64,000 nucleotides of DNA, taken from positions 62,001-126,000 of the forward strand of contig JADLDO010000023.1 of NCBI GenBank assembly GCA_020846635.1, in the 5' to 3' direction. This DNA comes from Caldilineaceae bacterium (GTDB lineage Bacteria > Chloroflexota > Anaerolineae > Caldilineales > Caldilineaceae). The notes beneath the pieces are model-generated. The model saw only the letters and a list, made by a program, of their open reading frames with translations. It was not told where the DNA came from and did no database searches. The position numbers and the translations under genes were made by a program. Positions 57,520 to 64,000 of the stretch are shown piece by piece. The number at the start of each line of letters is the position of its first letter. Positions within the stretch are counted from its first letter, which is position 1.

Positions 57520-57714
57520 GAGTTAACGCACGACATATCAACGATAACAAAATTTTCAAGACAGCGAATTGCCTCAGGCTTAAATACCGCGGGGATTATT
57601 ATCGTACTTGAAGATGCACCGATTGGGCGCTCAATTGGTGATGTGTTGTACCTGATCGACTACAACATTGATCAATGGGAGAATACTACTTGGTTTGTTC
57701 CGTTGAGCAAGTAG
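57520..57714 (+). pseudogene. Truncated DUF5615/PIN-like toxin remnant
   Basis: An open frame reading LTHDISTITKFSRQRIASGL, then TAGIIIVLEDAPIGRSIGDVLYLIDYN and WFVPLSK, resembles the C-terminal two thirds of DUF5615 (Mut7-C-like PIN) proteins, which begin this region with LTHD and end with VYLPL. The N-terminal catalytic part is missing: upstream the frame runs into the acetyltransferase gene. It is therefore a 5'-deleted remnant. Its lower GC content differs from its neighbours and suggests past transfer. Confidence 0.55.
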
Positions 57715-58454
57715 ACATAAACGACCTTTTGTTGCCAAAATTACCCACACCCTACGCTGAAGCCCTGCGCGACGCTGTGGACTTCATCCTTGCTCGCTAT
57801 GAAGTGTGGGGCGTGTTGGTTGCGGGAACCATCATCGCGGGGACGCCGGATGCCAACAGCGACTTGGATATGTTTGTGATCCATGCCAAGCCGCAGCGCC
57901 AGCGGGTGCAGAAGCGTTTTCAGGGGGTGGCGACGGAAATTTTTGTCAACCCGCCTGCGACCATTCGTCGCTATTTTGCCGAGGAAGTCACGCGGCCCAG
58001 CACAGCGCATATGCTGGCAAATGGTGTTGTGCTGCTCGACCGTCATCCAGTGGTGGAGGAATTGATCGCCGAGGCACGTTCCTGGCTGGCGACGCCGCCC
58101 AATTTAAGTGAGACACATTTAACCATGCGCCGCTACAGCGCGGCGGATGCATTTGAGAACGCGCAGGACATTGCACTGCATGACCCGGCGAATTCCAGCC
58201 TCATCCTGCATCAGGCGGTGCAGGGGATGATTGAGTATACGTTTCTAGCGGCGAACCGGCCCCTGCCCCGCGCCAAACAGATGCTTGCCGCCCTGGCAGA
58301 ATTTGACCCAACGTTGGGCGACTTGGCCCGGCGCTATTATGACGCAGAGACACACAGCACACGGCTGGTGATTGCCAACCAAATCGCCGCACGAACCATC
58401 CAAGCAACGGGCTTTTTTGAATGGGAGACACCTGTAGAGGAGATGCCACGATGA
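57675..58454 (+). CDS. Nucleotidyltransferase-domain protein
   Basis: This 259-residue protein has the minimal nucleotidyltransferase motif GTIIAGTPDANSDLDMFVI (about residues 51-69), with the G..G and SDxD metal-binding residues. A helical C-terminal half follows (about 145-250), as in kanamycin-nucleotidyltransferase-like and HEPN-linked enzymes. ATG 57675 overlaps the remnant in another frame; a TTG start at 57729 is possible. Its 3' end overlaps the next gene by four bases (ATGA), so the two are probably co-translated. Substrate unknown. Confidence 0.75.
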   Translation: MGEYYLVCSVEQVDINDLLLPKLPTPYAEALRDAVDFILARYEVWGVLVAGTIIAGTPDANSDLDMFVIHAKPQRQRVQKRFQGVATEIFVNPPATIRRYFAEEVTRPSTAHMLANGVVLLDRHPVVEELIAEARSWLATPPNLSETHLTMRRYSAADAFENAQDIALHDPANSSLILHQAVQGMIEYTFLAANRPLPRAKQMLAALAEFDPTLGDLARRYYDAETHSTRLVIANQIAARTIQATGFFEWETPVEEMPR

Positions 58455-59308
58455 CCGAGTCCAGTTTGATCGAACAGAGCTTTGTCGAGCAGTTTCAGGA
58501 GAATGGCTATACCTTAGCAAAGGGCCTTTTTTCCGCTGAGGAAGTGGCGCATTACCGCGACCATTTTATGACCTTGCGCGCAGCGGGGAGTTACCCCGGC
58601 GACACGGCAGGTGTGGATGTGACCAGCAATGATCCCCTCAAGCGCTTTCCCCGCATGATCCATATGCACCGCTGGGATGATCTGAGTTTACAGTGGATGC
58701 TTGATCCACGCATCAACCGCTGGCTGACCGCGCTCTCCGGCATTGAGCCCTATGCTGTGCAGACGATGCTCTACTTCAAGCCCGCCGGCGCGCGCGGTCA
58801 AGCCTTGCATCAGGACCAATATTACCTGCGTGTGCAGCCGGGAACTTGTTTGGCTGCATGGTTAGCGCTGGATGATTGTGATGTGGAGAATGGCTGTCTC
58901 CAGGTAGTGCCGGGGACGCAGAATGCTCCTATCCTTTGCACCGTCAAAGCCGACACCACGCAGAGCTTTACTGACGTTACGGTCCCATTGGGCGAAGGCA
59001 TGAGCGCGGTGCCGGTGGTGATGAAGGCGGGCGATGTGCTCTTTTTCAATGGGCAGTTGGTGCATGGCAGCTATCCCAATACCAGCCAAGACCGCTTCCG
59101 CCGCTCGCTGATCGGCCATTACGTTGTCGGTGATGCACAGAAGGTGTCAGAGTTCTACCACCCTGCGCTGCGGATGGATGGCAGTCCTGTCGAGTTGGAC
59201 ACCAGTGAGCGGGGTGGGGCCTGTGGGGTGTGGGTCAATAAGGATGGCACGCCCGTGGTCGAGATGCAGGTGGCGGACGCGAATAAGCAGACGGTGCTGC
59301 ATGAGTAG
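58451..59308 (+). CDS. Phytanoyl-CoA dioxygenase (PhyH) family protein
   Basis: This 285-residue Fe(II)/2-oxoglutarate oxygenase-like protein uses ATG 58451, with GAGGAG upstream and an ATGA overlap with the nucleotidyltransferase stop. HxD is visible in LHQDQYYLRV, the distal His in VHGSYPNTSQDRFRRSL, with an Arg for 2-oxoglutarate. It is only distantly similar to the PhyH protein at 28077. Substrate unknown; coupling to a nucleotidyltransferase is unusual. Confidence 0.87.
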   Translation: MTESSLIEQSFVEQFQENGYTLAKGLFSAEEVAHYRDHFMTLRAAGSYPGDTAGVDVTSNDPLKRFPRMIHMHRWDDLSLQWMLDPRINRWLTALSGIEPYAVQTMLYFKPAGARGQALHQDQYYLRVQPGTCLAAWLALDDCDVENGCLQVVPGTQNAPILCTVKADTTQSFTDVTVPLGEGMSAVPVVMKAGDVLFFNGQLVHGSYPNTSQDRFRRSLIGHYVVGDAQKVSEFYHPALRMDGSPVELDTSERGGACGVWVNKDGTPVVEMQVADANKQTVLHE

Positions 59309-59373
59309 GGATGAAGGATAAGGGATGAGGGATGAAATGTGTCATCCTGATCCTTTTAATTGTGAATACAATC

Positions 59374-59400
59374 CTCCCGGAAGCTTCAAACTTCCGGGAG
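59374..59400. repeat. CTCCCGGAAG hairpin repeat, copy 3
   Basis: CTCCCGGAAG (59374-59383), loop CTTCAAA, CTTCCGGGAG (59391-59400), 65 bp after the PhyH stop and before leuB. It has perfect 10-bp arms. Confidence 0.75.
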
Positions 59401-59460
59401 AGAAATCTAATCAGTACAATGTAGCCATAAAAATCAAACCTTAAACGAAAGAAATGCGGG

Positions 59461-60552
59461 ATGGACGCCAAAATTGTAGTTTTGGCCGGTGATGGCATCG
59501 GCCCGGAAGTGACCAGCGAGGCGCGTAAAGTGCTGGAGGCGTTGGGCAAGAGGTTTTCGCATAGTTTCAATTTCGATGAGCAGTTGATGGGCGGCATTGC
59601 GATTGATACCGTGGGCAACAGCCTGCCCGATGCTACGGTGGAGGCATGTCGCAGCGCAGACGCCATTTTGCTCGGCGCAGTCGGTGGCCCCAAGTGGGAC
59701 AACCCCAATGCCAAAGATCGGCCAGAGCGTGGGCTGTTGGGTATCCGCAAGGCGCTCAACCTCTTTGCCAATGTGCGCCCGGTCAAGATTCACCCGCAGT
59801 TGGTCAGCGCCAGCACGCTCAAGGAAGAAGTGCTGCAAGGGGTGGATATGATCGTGATCCGCGAACTGACGGGAGGGGCTTATTTTGGGCCGCGCCAGGA
59901 GGCGGGCGACGCTGCCTTTGAAGCGTACGACACCATGCTCTATACACGCCCGGAGATCGAGCGGGTCTTGCGCACCGCGGCGGAGATGGCCCTGGCGCGC
60001 AGCAAGAAATTGACGAGCGTGGACAAGGCCAATGTGCTTGCCTCAAGTCGCCTGTGGCGGCGCGTGGCAACGCAAGTCTTGGCCGAGTACCCCGATCTGC
60101 AAGTGGAGCATGTGCTGGTGGATGCAATGGCAATGCACCTGATCCGTCACCCTGCTTCGTATGATGTGATTGTGACAGAAAATCTCTTTGGCGATATTCT
60201 CACCGATGAGGCCTCCATGCTGGCGGGCTCGATGGGGATGTTACCCTCTGCCAGTTTGGGTGATATTATGAACAGTCGCCAACTGCCGTTGGGGTTGTAT
60301 GAGCCGATCCACGGTAGCGCGCCCGATATTGCGGGGCAGGGGATTTCCAACCCCTTGGCGACCATTCTCAGCGCGGCCATGCTCCTGCGCCACAGCCTGG
60401 GGCTTGAGGCCGAGGCCGCGGCGATTGAGCAGGCAGTGGATGCCGTCTTGAACGAGGGTGTACGTACACCCGATGTGGCCCATACGGGCAGCGAAGTGGT
60501 GGGAACCCCAGTCATGGGCGATCTCGTGGTGCAGAAGCTATTACAGCAATGA
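59461..60552 (+). CDS. leuB: 3-isopropylmalate dehydrogenase
   Basis: LeuB oxidatively decarboxylates 3-isopropylmalate with NAD+. The 363 residues carry GDGIGPEV near the N-terminus, [22 protein letters not shown] (substrate loop), [10 protein letters not shown], and the C-terminal IMDH signature [25 protein letters not shown]. It completes the leucine pathway begun by leuA and leuCD. It lies 10 bp before ppc and is probably co-transcribed with it. Confidence 0.96.
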   Translation: MDAKIVVLAGDGIGPEVTSEARKVLEALGKRFSHSFNFDEQLMGGIAIDTVGNSLPDATVEACRSADAILLGAVGGPKWDNPNAKDRPERGLLGIRKALNLFANVRPVKIHPQLVSASTLKEEVLQGVDMIVIRELTGGAYFGPRQEAGDAAFEAYDTMLYTRPEIERVLRTAAEMALARSKKLTSVDKANVLASSRLWRRVATQVLAEYPDLQVEHVLVDAMAMHLIRHPASYDVIVTENLFGDILTDEASMLAGSMGMLPSASLGDIMNSRQLPLGLYEPIHGSAPDIAGQGISNPLATILSAAMLLRHSLGLEAEAAAIEQAVDAVLNEGVRTPDVAHTGSEVVGTPVMGDLVVQKLLQQ

Positions 60553-60562
60553 TAGGCAGGCT

Positions 60563-63343
60563 ATGGCAACCGATTCACAGGACCGACTGCGGTATTGGAT
60601 TCGTACGCTAGGCAACCTGCTCGGTGAGACAATCATCGAGCAGGAAGGCGAGGAGATCTTCGAGCAGGAAGAAGAGATACGCAACCTTGCCAAATCGTGG
60701 CGCGCCGGTGATCAGTCGGCGCAGCACCAGATTACGCGCTTGGTTTCGCACCTGGTCGAAGACCCGCCGCGCGCACTGGCGGTACTCAAGGCGTTCAGTA
60801 CCTACTTCCAGTTGGTGAATCTGGCCGAAGAAGACCAGCGCGTGCATATTCTGCGCCAAAGGGCCCTTGCCGCACACGAGCAGGGCGCACCTATGGCGGA
60901 GACGATTGCCAATGCTGTGCGCCGTTTGCAGGCGGAAGGGGTGGATGCCGATAAAGTACGCGAACTGCTGCGCGAGTTGTTGATCATGCCCGTCTTTACC
61001 GCGCATCCGACCGAGGCCAAACGGCGCACGATGCTCTTCAAACTCAAGACCATCGCCAACATCCTGCGCGAGTTGGATCGCTCGGATCTGCTGCCGAGCG
61101 AACGGGCTGAAAAGGAAGATCTGCTGCGCGAAAACATTGTGCTGCTTTGGCAGAGCGATGAGATGCGCGACCGTCCACCTACGGTGATGGACGAAGTGCG
61201 TAATGGTCTTTATTTTTTCGAGACGACACTCTTTAGGCTGCTCCCGCAGATCTACCGGGAGATGGAGAAGGCGCTCGCCGACTGTTATCCGAGCGCAGAA
61301 TTCGAGATTCCGATCTTTTTGCGCTATGGTTCCTGGGTGGGGGGCGACCGCGACGGCAATCCTTTTGTCAACGTGGCGATCACCGAAGAGACCTTGCGCG
61401 CCCACAAGGAAGTGGTGCTGGAGGAGTATAAGCGCGAAGTCGAAGCGCTCTATAACCACTTGACTTCGGGGCAGAGCCGGGTTGATTTTAGCCCCGAATT
61501 CATCGAGAGCCTGCGCCGCGATTTGATGCTTGTGCCCGATTCCGAGCGCGAGGTATTGGATCGCTTTGAACAAGAACCCTATCGCCAAAAGCTGATTATG
61601 ATGTTCCGGCGGCTGGAGGCGACGCGCATCGAGAACCAGCAGAGTTGGAAAGAGCGCAAGCTGAACCCGCGCGCCTATCGCAATGCGGGCGAACTCTTGG
61701 CCGATCTGCATTTGATTCGCGAGAGCCTGATGCAGAACAAGGGCGAGCGCATGGCGCGCGGCCATGTCTCCACCTTGATCCGCCAGGTCGAGGTCTTTGG
61801 CTTTCATCTGGCAACGCTGGATGTGCGGCAACATTCGGCCCGGCACAGCACCGCAATGGCAGAGGTCTTGGCACGCTATGGCATCGCCTCCGATTACGAG
61901 AAGATGTCTGAGGCTGACCGCGTCGCCCTTCTCAGCCGCGAGATTATGAACCCGCGCCCGCTGACGGCACGCCTGGACTTTAGCGAGGAGACCAACGAAA
62001 CGCTTGGGCTCTTCCGGCTGATCCGGCAGGCGCGCGAAGTGATTGGGCCGGAGAGCATCCAGACCTATATCATCAGCATGACCACACAGGTCAGCAACAT
62101 GCTCGAGGTGCTGCTCTTTGCGCGCGATGCGGGGCTGATGGGGCAGATTCAGGTCGTGCCGCTTTTTGAAACCATCGAGGATCTGCGCGCCGCGCCGCAG
62201 ATCATGACCAAACTCTTTCAAAATGCCGCCTATCACCAGCATCTTGCTCTGCGCGACAATCGCCAGCAGATCATGATCGGCTATAGCGATTCCAACAAGG
62301 ATGGCGGCTATCTGATTGCCAACTGGATGCTCTTTCGTGCGCAGCGGGGATTGGCAAAGGTCTGTGAGCAGAACAAGGTGAAACTGCTGCTCTTTCATGG
62401 GCGCGGCGGCACTGTGGGGCGCGGAGGTGGCCCGGCGAACCGGGCGATTTTGGCCCAGCCGCCGGAGTCGGTGCGCGGGCGCATTAAGCTGACCGAGCAG
62501 GGTGAGGTAATCTCCGGGCGCTATTCCAACGCCGACATCGCCCACCGTCACTTGGAGCAATTGATCAGCGCGGTCATTCTGACCAGCGGACACCGGCCTC
62601 ACTACGATCATGAGGAGAGTTGGGGCAAGGTGATGGACCAATTGAGCGAGACTGCCTATCACAAGTATCGCCAGTTGATCGAAAATCCGGCCTTCTTGCG
62701 CTATTTCCATGAGACCACCCCGCTGGAACATATCTCGCGGCTCAATATCGGCTCACGGCCCTCGCGGCGCAAGGCTTCGCCCGCTATCTCCGATCTGCGT
62801 GCGATCCCGTGGGTCTTTTCTTGGACACAATCACGCGTCAACCTGCCCAGTTGGTATGGGGTGGGAACGGCACTAGCGGATTGGGTGGAGAGAAGCGGCG
62901 AGCAGGCAAGTGCTGAAGAAGAGCAGACCAAGCGCTTGGCACAGTTGAGCGAGATGTATCAAAATTGGCCCTTTTTCCGCACTGTGTTGGACAATGTTCA
63001 GATGGGCCTGTGTAAGGGCGATATGCCCATCGCCTCGCTCTATGCCGAACTGACCGACGAGGCGACGCGTACGGAGATTTTTAGCGATCTCCAGGCGGAA
63101 TATGAATGTACCAAGCGCATGGTGCTGGCGGTGACAGGGCTTCCAGAACTGCTGGAGAATGAAGCATGGCTCCAGCGCAGCATCAAGCTCCGTAACCCGT
63201 ATGTAGACCCGATGAACTATATCCAAGTGGCGGCGCTCAAAGAGTTGCGCGAGCAGCCGGACGCACCCACGGCGGATGCTTTGCGCGCGGCGGTTCTGCT
63301 CTCGGTCAACGGTGTCGCCGCGGGCTTGCAGAATACTGGATGA
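60563..63343 (+). CDS. ppc: Phosphoenolpyruvate carboxylase
   Basis: Ppc fixes bicarbonate onto PEP to make oxaloacetate. ATG 60563 follows AGGCAGG. The 926 residues include the catalytic His148 in [29 protein letters not shown], the second signature [13 protein letters not shown], and the Gly-rich [14 protein letters not shown] loop. The C-terminus ends [11 protein letters not shown], the usual terminal motif involved in allosteric control. Location after leuB may link anaplerosis to amino-acid synthesis. Confidence 0.96.
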   Translation: MATDSQDRLRYWIRTLGNLLGETIIEQEGEEIFEQEEEIRNLAKSWRAGDQSAQHQITRLVSHLVEDPPRALAVLKAFSTYFQLVNLAEEDQRVHILRQRALAAHEQGAPMAETIANAVRRLQAEGVDADKVRELLRELLIMPVFTAHPTEAKRRTMLFKLKTIANILRELDRSDLLPSERAEKEDLLRENIVLLWQSDEMRDRPPTVMDEVRNGLYFFETTLFRLLPQIYREMEKALADCYPSAEFEIPIFLRYGSWVGGDRDGNPFVNVAITEETLRAHKEVVLEEYKREVEALYNHLTSGQSRVDFSPEFIESLRRDLMLVPDSEREVLDRFEQEPYRQKLIMMFRRLEATRIENQQSWKERKLNPRAYRNAGELLADLHLIRESLMQNKGERMARGHVSTLIRQVEVFGFHLATLDVRQHSARHSTAMAEVLARYGIASDYEKMSEADRVALLSREIMNPRPLTARLDFSEETNETLGLFRLIRQAREVIGPESIQTYIISMTTQVSNMLEVLLFARDAGLMGQIQVVPLFETIEDLRAAPQIMTKLFQNAAYHQHLALRDNRQQIMIGYSDSNKDGGYLIANWMLFRAQRGLAKVCEQNKVKLLLFHGRGGTVGRGGGPANRAILAQPPESVRGRIKLTEQGEVISGRYSNADIAHRHLEQLISAVILTSGHRPHYDHEESWGKVMDQLSETAYHKYRQLIENPAFLRYFHETTPLEHISRLNIGSRPSRRKASPAISDLRAIPWVFSWTQSRVNLPSWYGVGTALADWVERSGEQASAEEEQTKRLAQLSEMYQNWPFFRTVLDNVQMGLCKGDMPIASLYAELTDEATRTEIFSDLQAEYECTKRMVLAVTGLPELLENEAWLQRSIKLRNPYVDPMNYIQVAALKELREQPDAPTADALRAAVLLSVNGVAAGLQNTG

Positions 63344-63378
63344 TAAATAACCGGACTTGCCAGATGGAGGTAGATGCG

Positions 63379-64000
63379 GTGAGTGATTTGCTGGCAACGG
63401 TCGACGGTCTGTTGATCGACATAGATGGCGTTTTAGTACGCGGTAGCGAGGTGATCCCGGGCGCAGCGGAGACTCTTGAGTCTTTGCGCGCCCGCGAAAT
63501 TCCGTTGCGTTTTGCAACAAACACCACCGTCTACTGTCGTCATAGCCTGTTGGAGCGTATGGTGGCGCTTGGCTTCTCGATGGAGGAGCATGAGTTGTTC
63601 ACCGCTACCTATGCCGCGGCCAGCTATCTACAGAGCCAGAACGCCCGTAGCTACTATCCGCTCTTGTTGCCCGATGCCCAGTTAGAATTCGCGGGGCTGG
63701 AAGTGGATGAGGAAAACCCTGAATTCGTCGTGATCGGCGATATGGGGGCCAGCTTCAACTTTCCACGGCTGAACAAGGCGTTTCGTGCTGTGTTGAATGG
63801 CGCACAACTGGTGGCGCTGCACAAGAAGCGATCCTGGCGTTCTGAGGAAGGCATGTTTCTCGACGCCGGCCCTTTTGTTGTGGCGCTGGAATATGCGACG
63901 GAAGCGAGCGCGGTGGTGACTGGCAAACCGAGCCAGACCTATTTCCGCATGGTGTTGGATGACCTAGGGCTGCCACCTGCGCGGGTGGCGGTGATCGGTG
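63379..64000 (+). CDS. HAD-superfamily (class IIA, NagD-like) phosphatase, 3' end outside window
   Basis: Open from GTG 63379, well spaced from GGAGGT (63366-63371), to the end of the window (207 codons visible); ATG 63364 is in frame but has no ribosome site. The motif [12 protein letters not shown] is HAD motif I, followed by TNTT (motif II) and [10 protein letters not shown] (motif III Lys). The large cap between motifs II and III defines class IIA, close to NagD and phospholysine phosphohistidine phosphatase types. The substrate is unknown. Confidence 0.85.
   Translation, partial: MSDLLATVDGLLIDIDGVLVRGSEVIPGAAETLESLRAREIPLRFATNTTVYCRHSLLERMVALGFSMEEHELFTATYAAASYLQSQNARSYYPLLLPDAQLEFAGLEVDEENPEFVVIGDMGASFNFPRLNKAFRAVLNGAQLVALHKKRSWRSEEGMFLDAGPFVVALEYATEASAVVTGKPSQTYFRMVLDDLGLPPARVAVIG

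Noticed and set aside
57493..57714. Start of the PIN-like remnant at ATG 57493 as a complete small gene
   Set aside because: The first residues overlap the acetyltransferase gene and do not fit the family; the catalytic N-terminus is missing.
60608..62731. Long minus-strand frame opposite ppc
   Set aside because: Antisense artefact of codon bias; the plus strand encodes all ppc signatures.

Overview
The window reads as a chromosomal segment of a GC-rich Chloroflexota bacterium, probably of the Anaerolineae/Caldilineae type. This is inferred from gene content and style: many dipeptide-type and sugar ABC transporters, phytanoyl-CoA-dioxygenase-like genes, a complete branched-chain amino acid cluster, System I cytochrome c maturation, mixed ATG/GTG/TTG starts and purine-rich ribosome binding sites. 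No rRNA, tRNA, CRISPR array or insertion sequence was seen.

Layout. 1-571 is the end of an oligopeptide ABC permease. 630-8448 is a cytochrome c maturation block (ccmE, a dihaem cytochrome, an AIF-like flavoprotein, ccmH, ccmG, ccmF, and a CcmI-like zinc-ribbon protein). 8473-9144 is a VapBC-like toxin-antitoxin pair whose toxin has lost its reading frame. 9296-15353 holds a metallo-beta-lactamase hydrolase, cardiolipin synthase, pfkB and a Ca2+-type P-type ATPase. 15610-19396 is a sulfur/persulfide module (TauE-like exporter, persulfide dioxygenase-rhodanese, rhodanese) facing a divergent LysR regulator. 19535-24211 holds a metallophosphoesterase, a Gfo/Idh oxidoreductase, a TrkA-type channel and an Fsr-type exporter. 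24501-39543 is a transport block: a peptide-type binding protein with two permeases, a minus-strand sugar importer followed by a phytanoyl-CoA-dioxygenase-like gene, and a complete five-gene oligopeptide importer.

39569-63343 is the branched-chain amino acid region. A clear sigma70 promoter, a Val/Leu/Ile-rich leader peptide and a rho-independent terminator precede ilvB-ilvN-ilvC; leuA, leuC, leuD and leuB follow, with gltB (amino donor supply) and ppc (anaplerosis) among them. The cluster is interrupted between leuA and gltB by an unrecognised three-gene cassette (45735-49858: two paralogous exported, membrane-anchored proteins around a YbjQ-family protein). It is interrupted again between leuD and leuB by a cargo patch (acetyltransferase, truncated PIN-like remnant, nucleotidyltransferase, dioxygenase). 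The window ends in a HAD-family phosphatase.

The most notable points are the 45735-49858 cassette, the ilv attenuator, the Cys-type CcmE alongside CcmH and CcmG, the frameshifted toxin, and two dispersed repeat families. One of these is a roughly 125-bp element able to fold as a closed multi-hairpin structure, present in two inverted copies. The other is a CTCCCGGAAG hairpin found three times behind stop codons.
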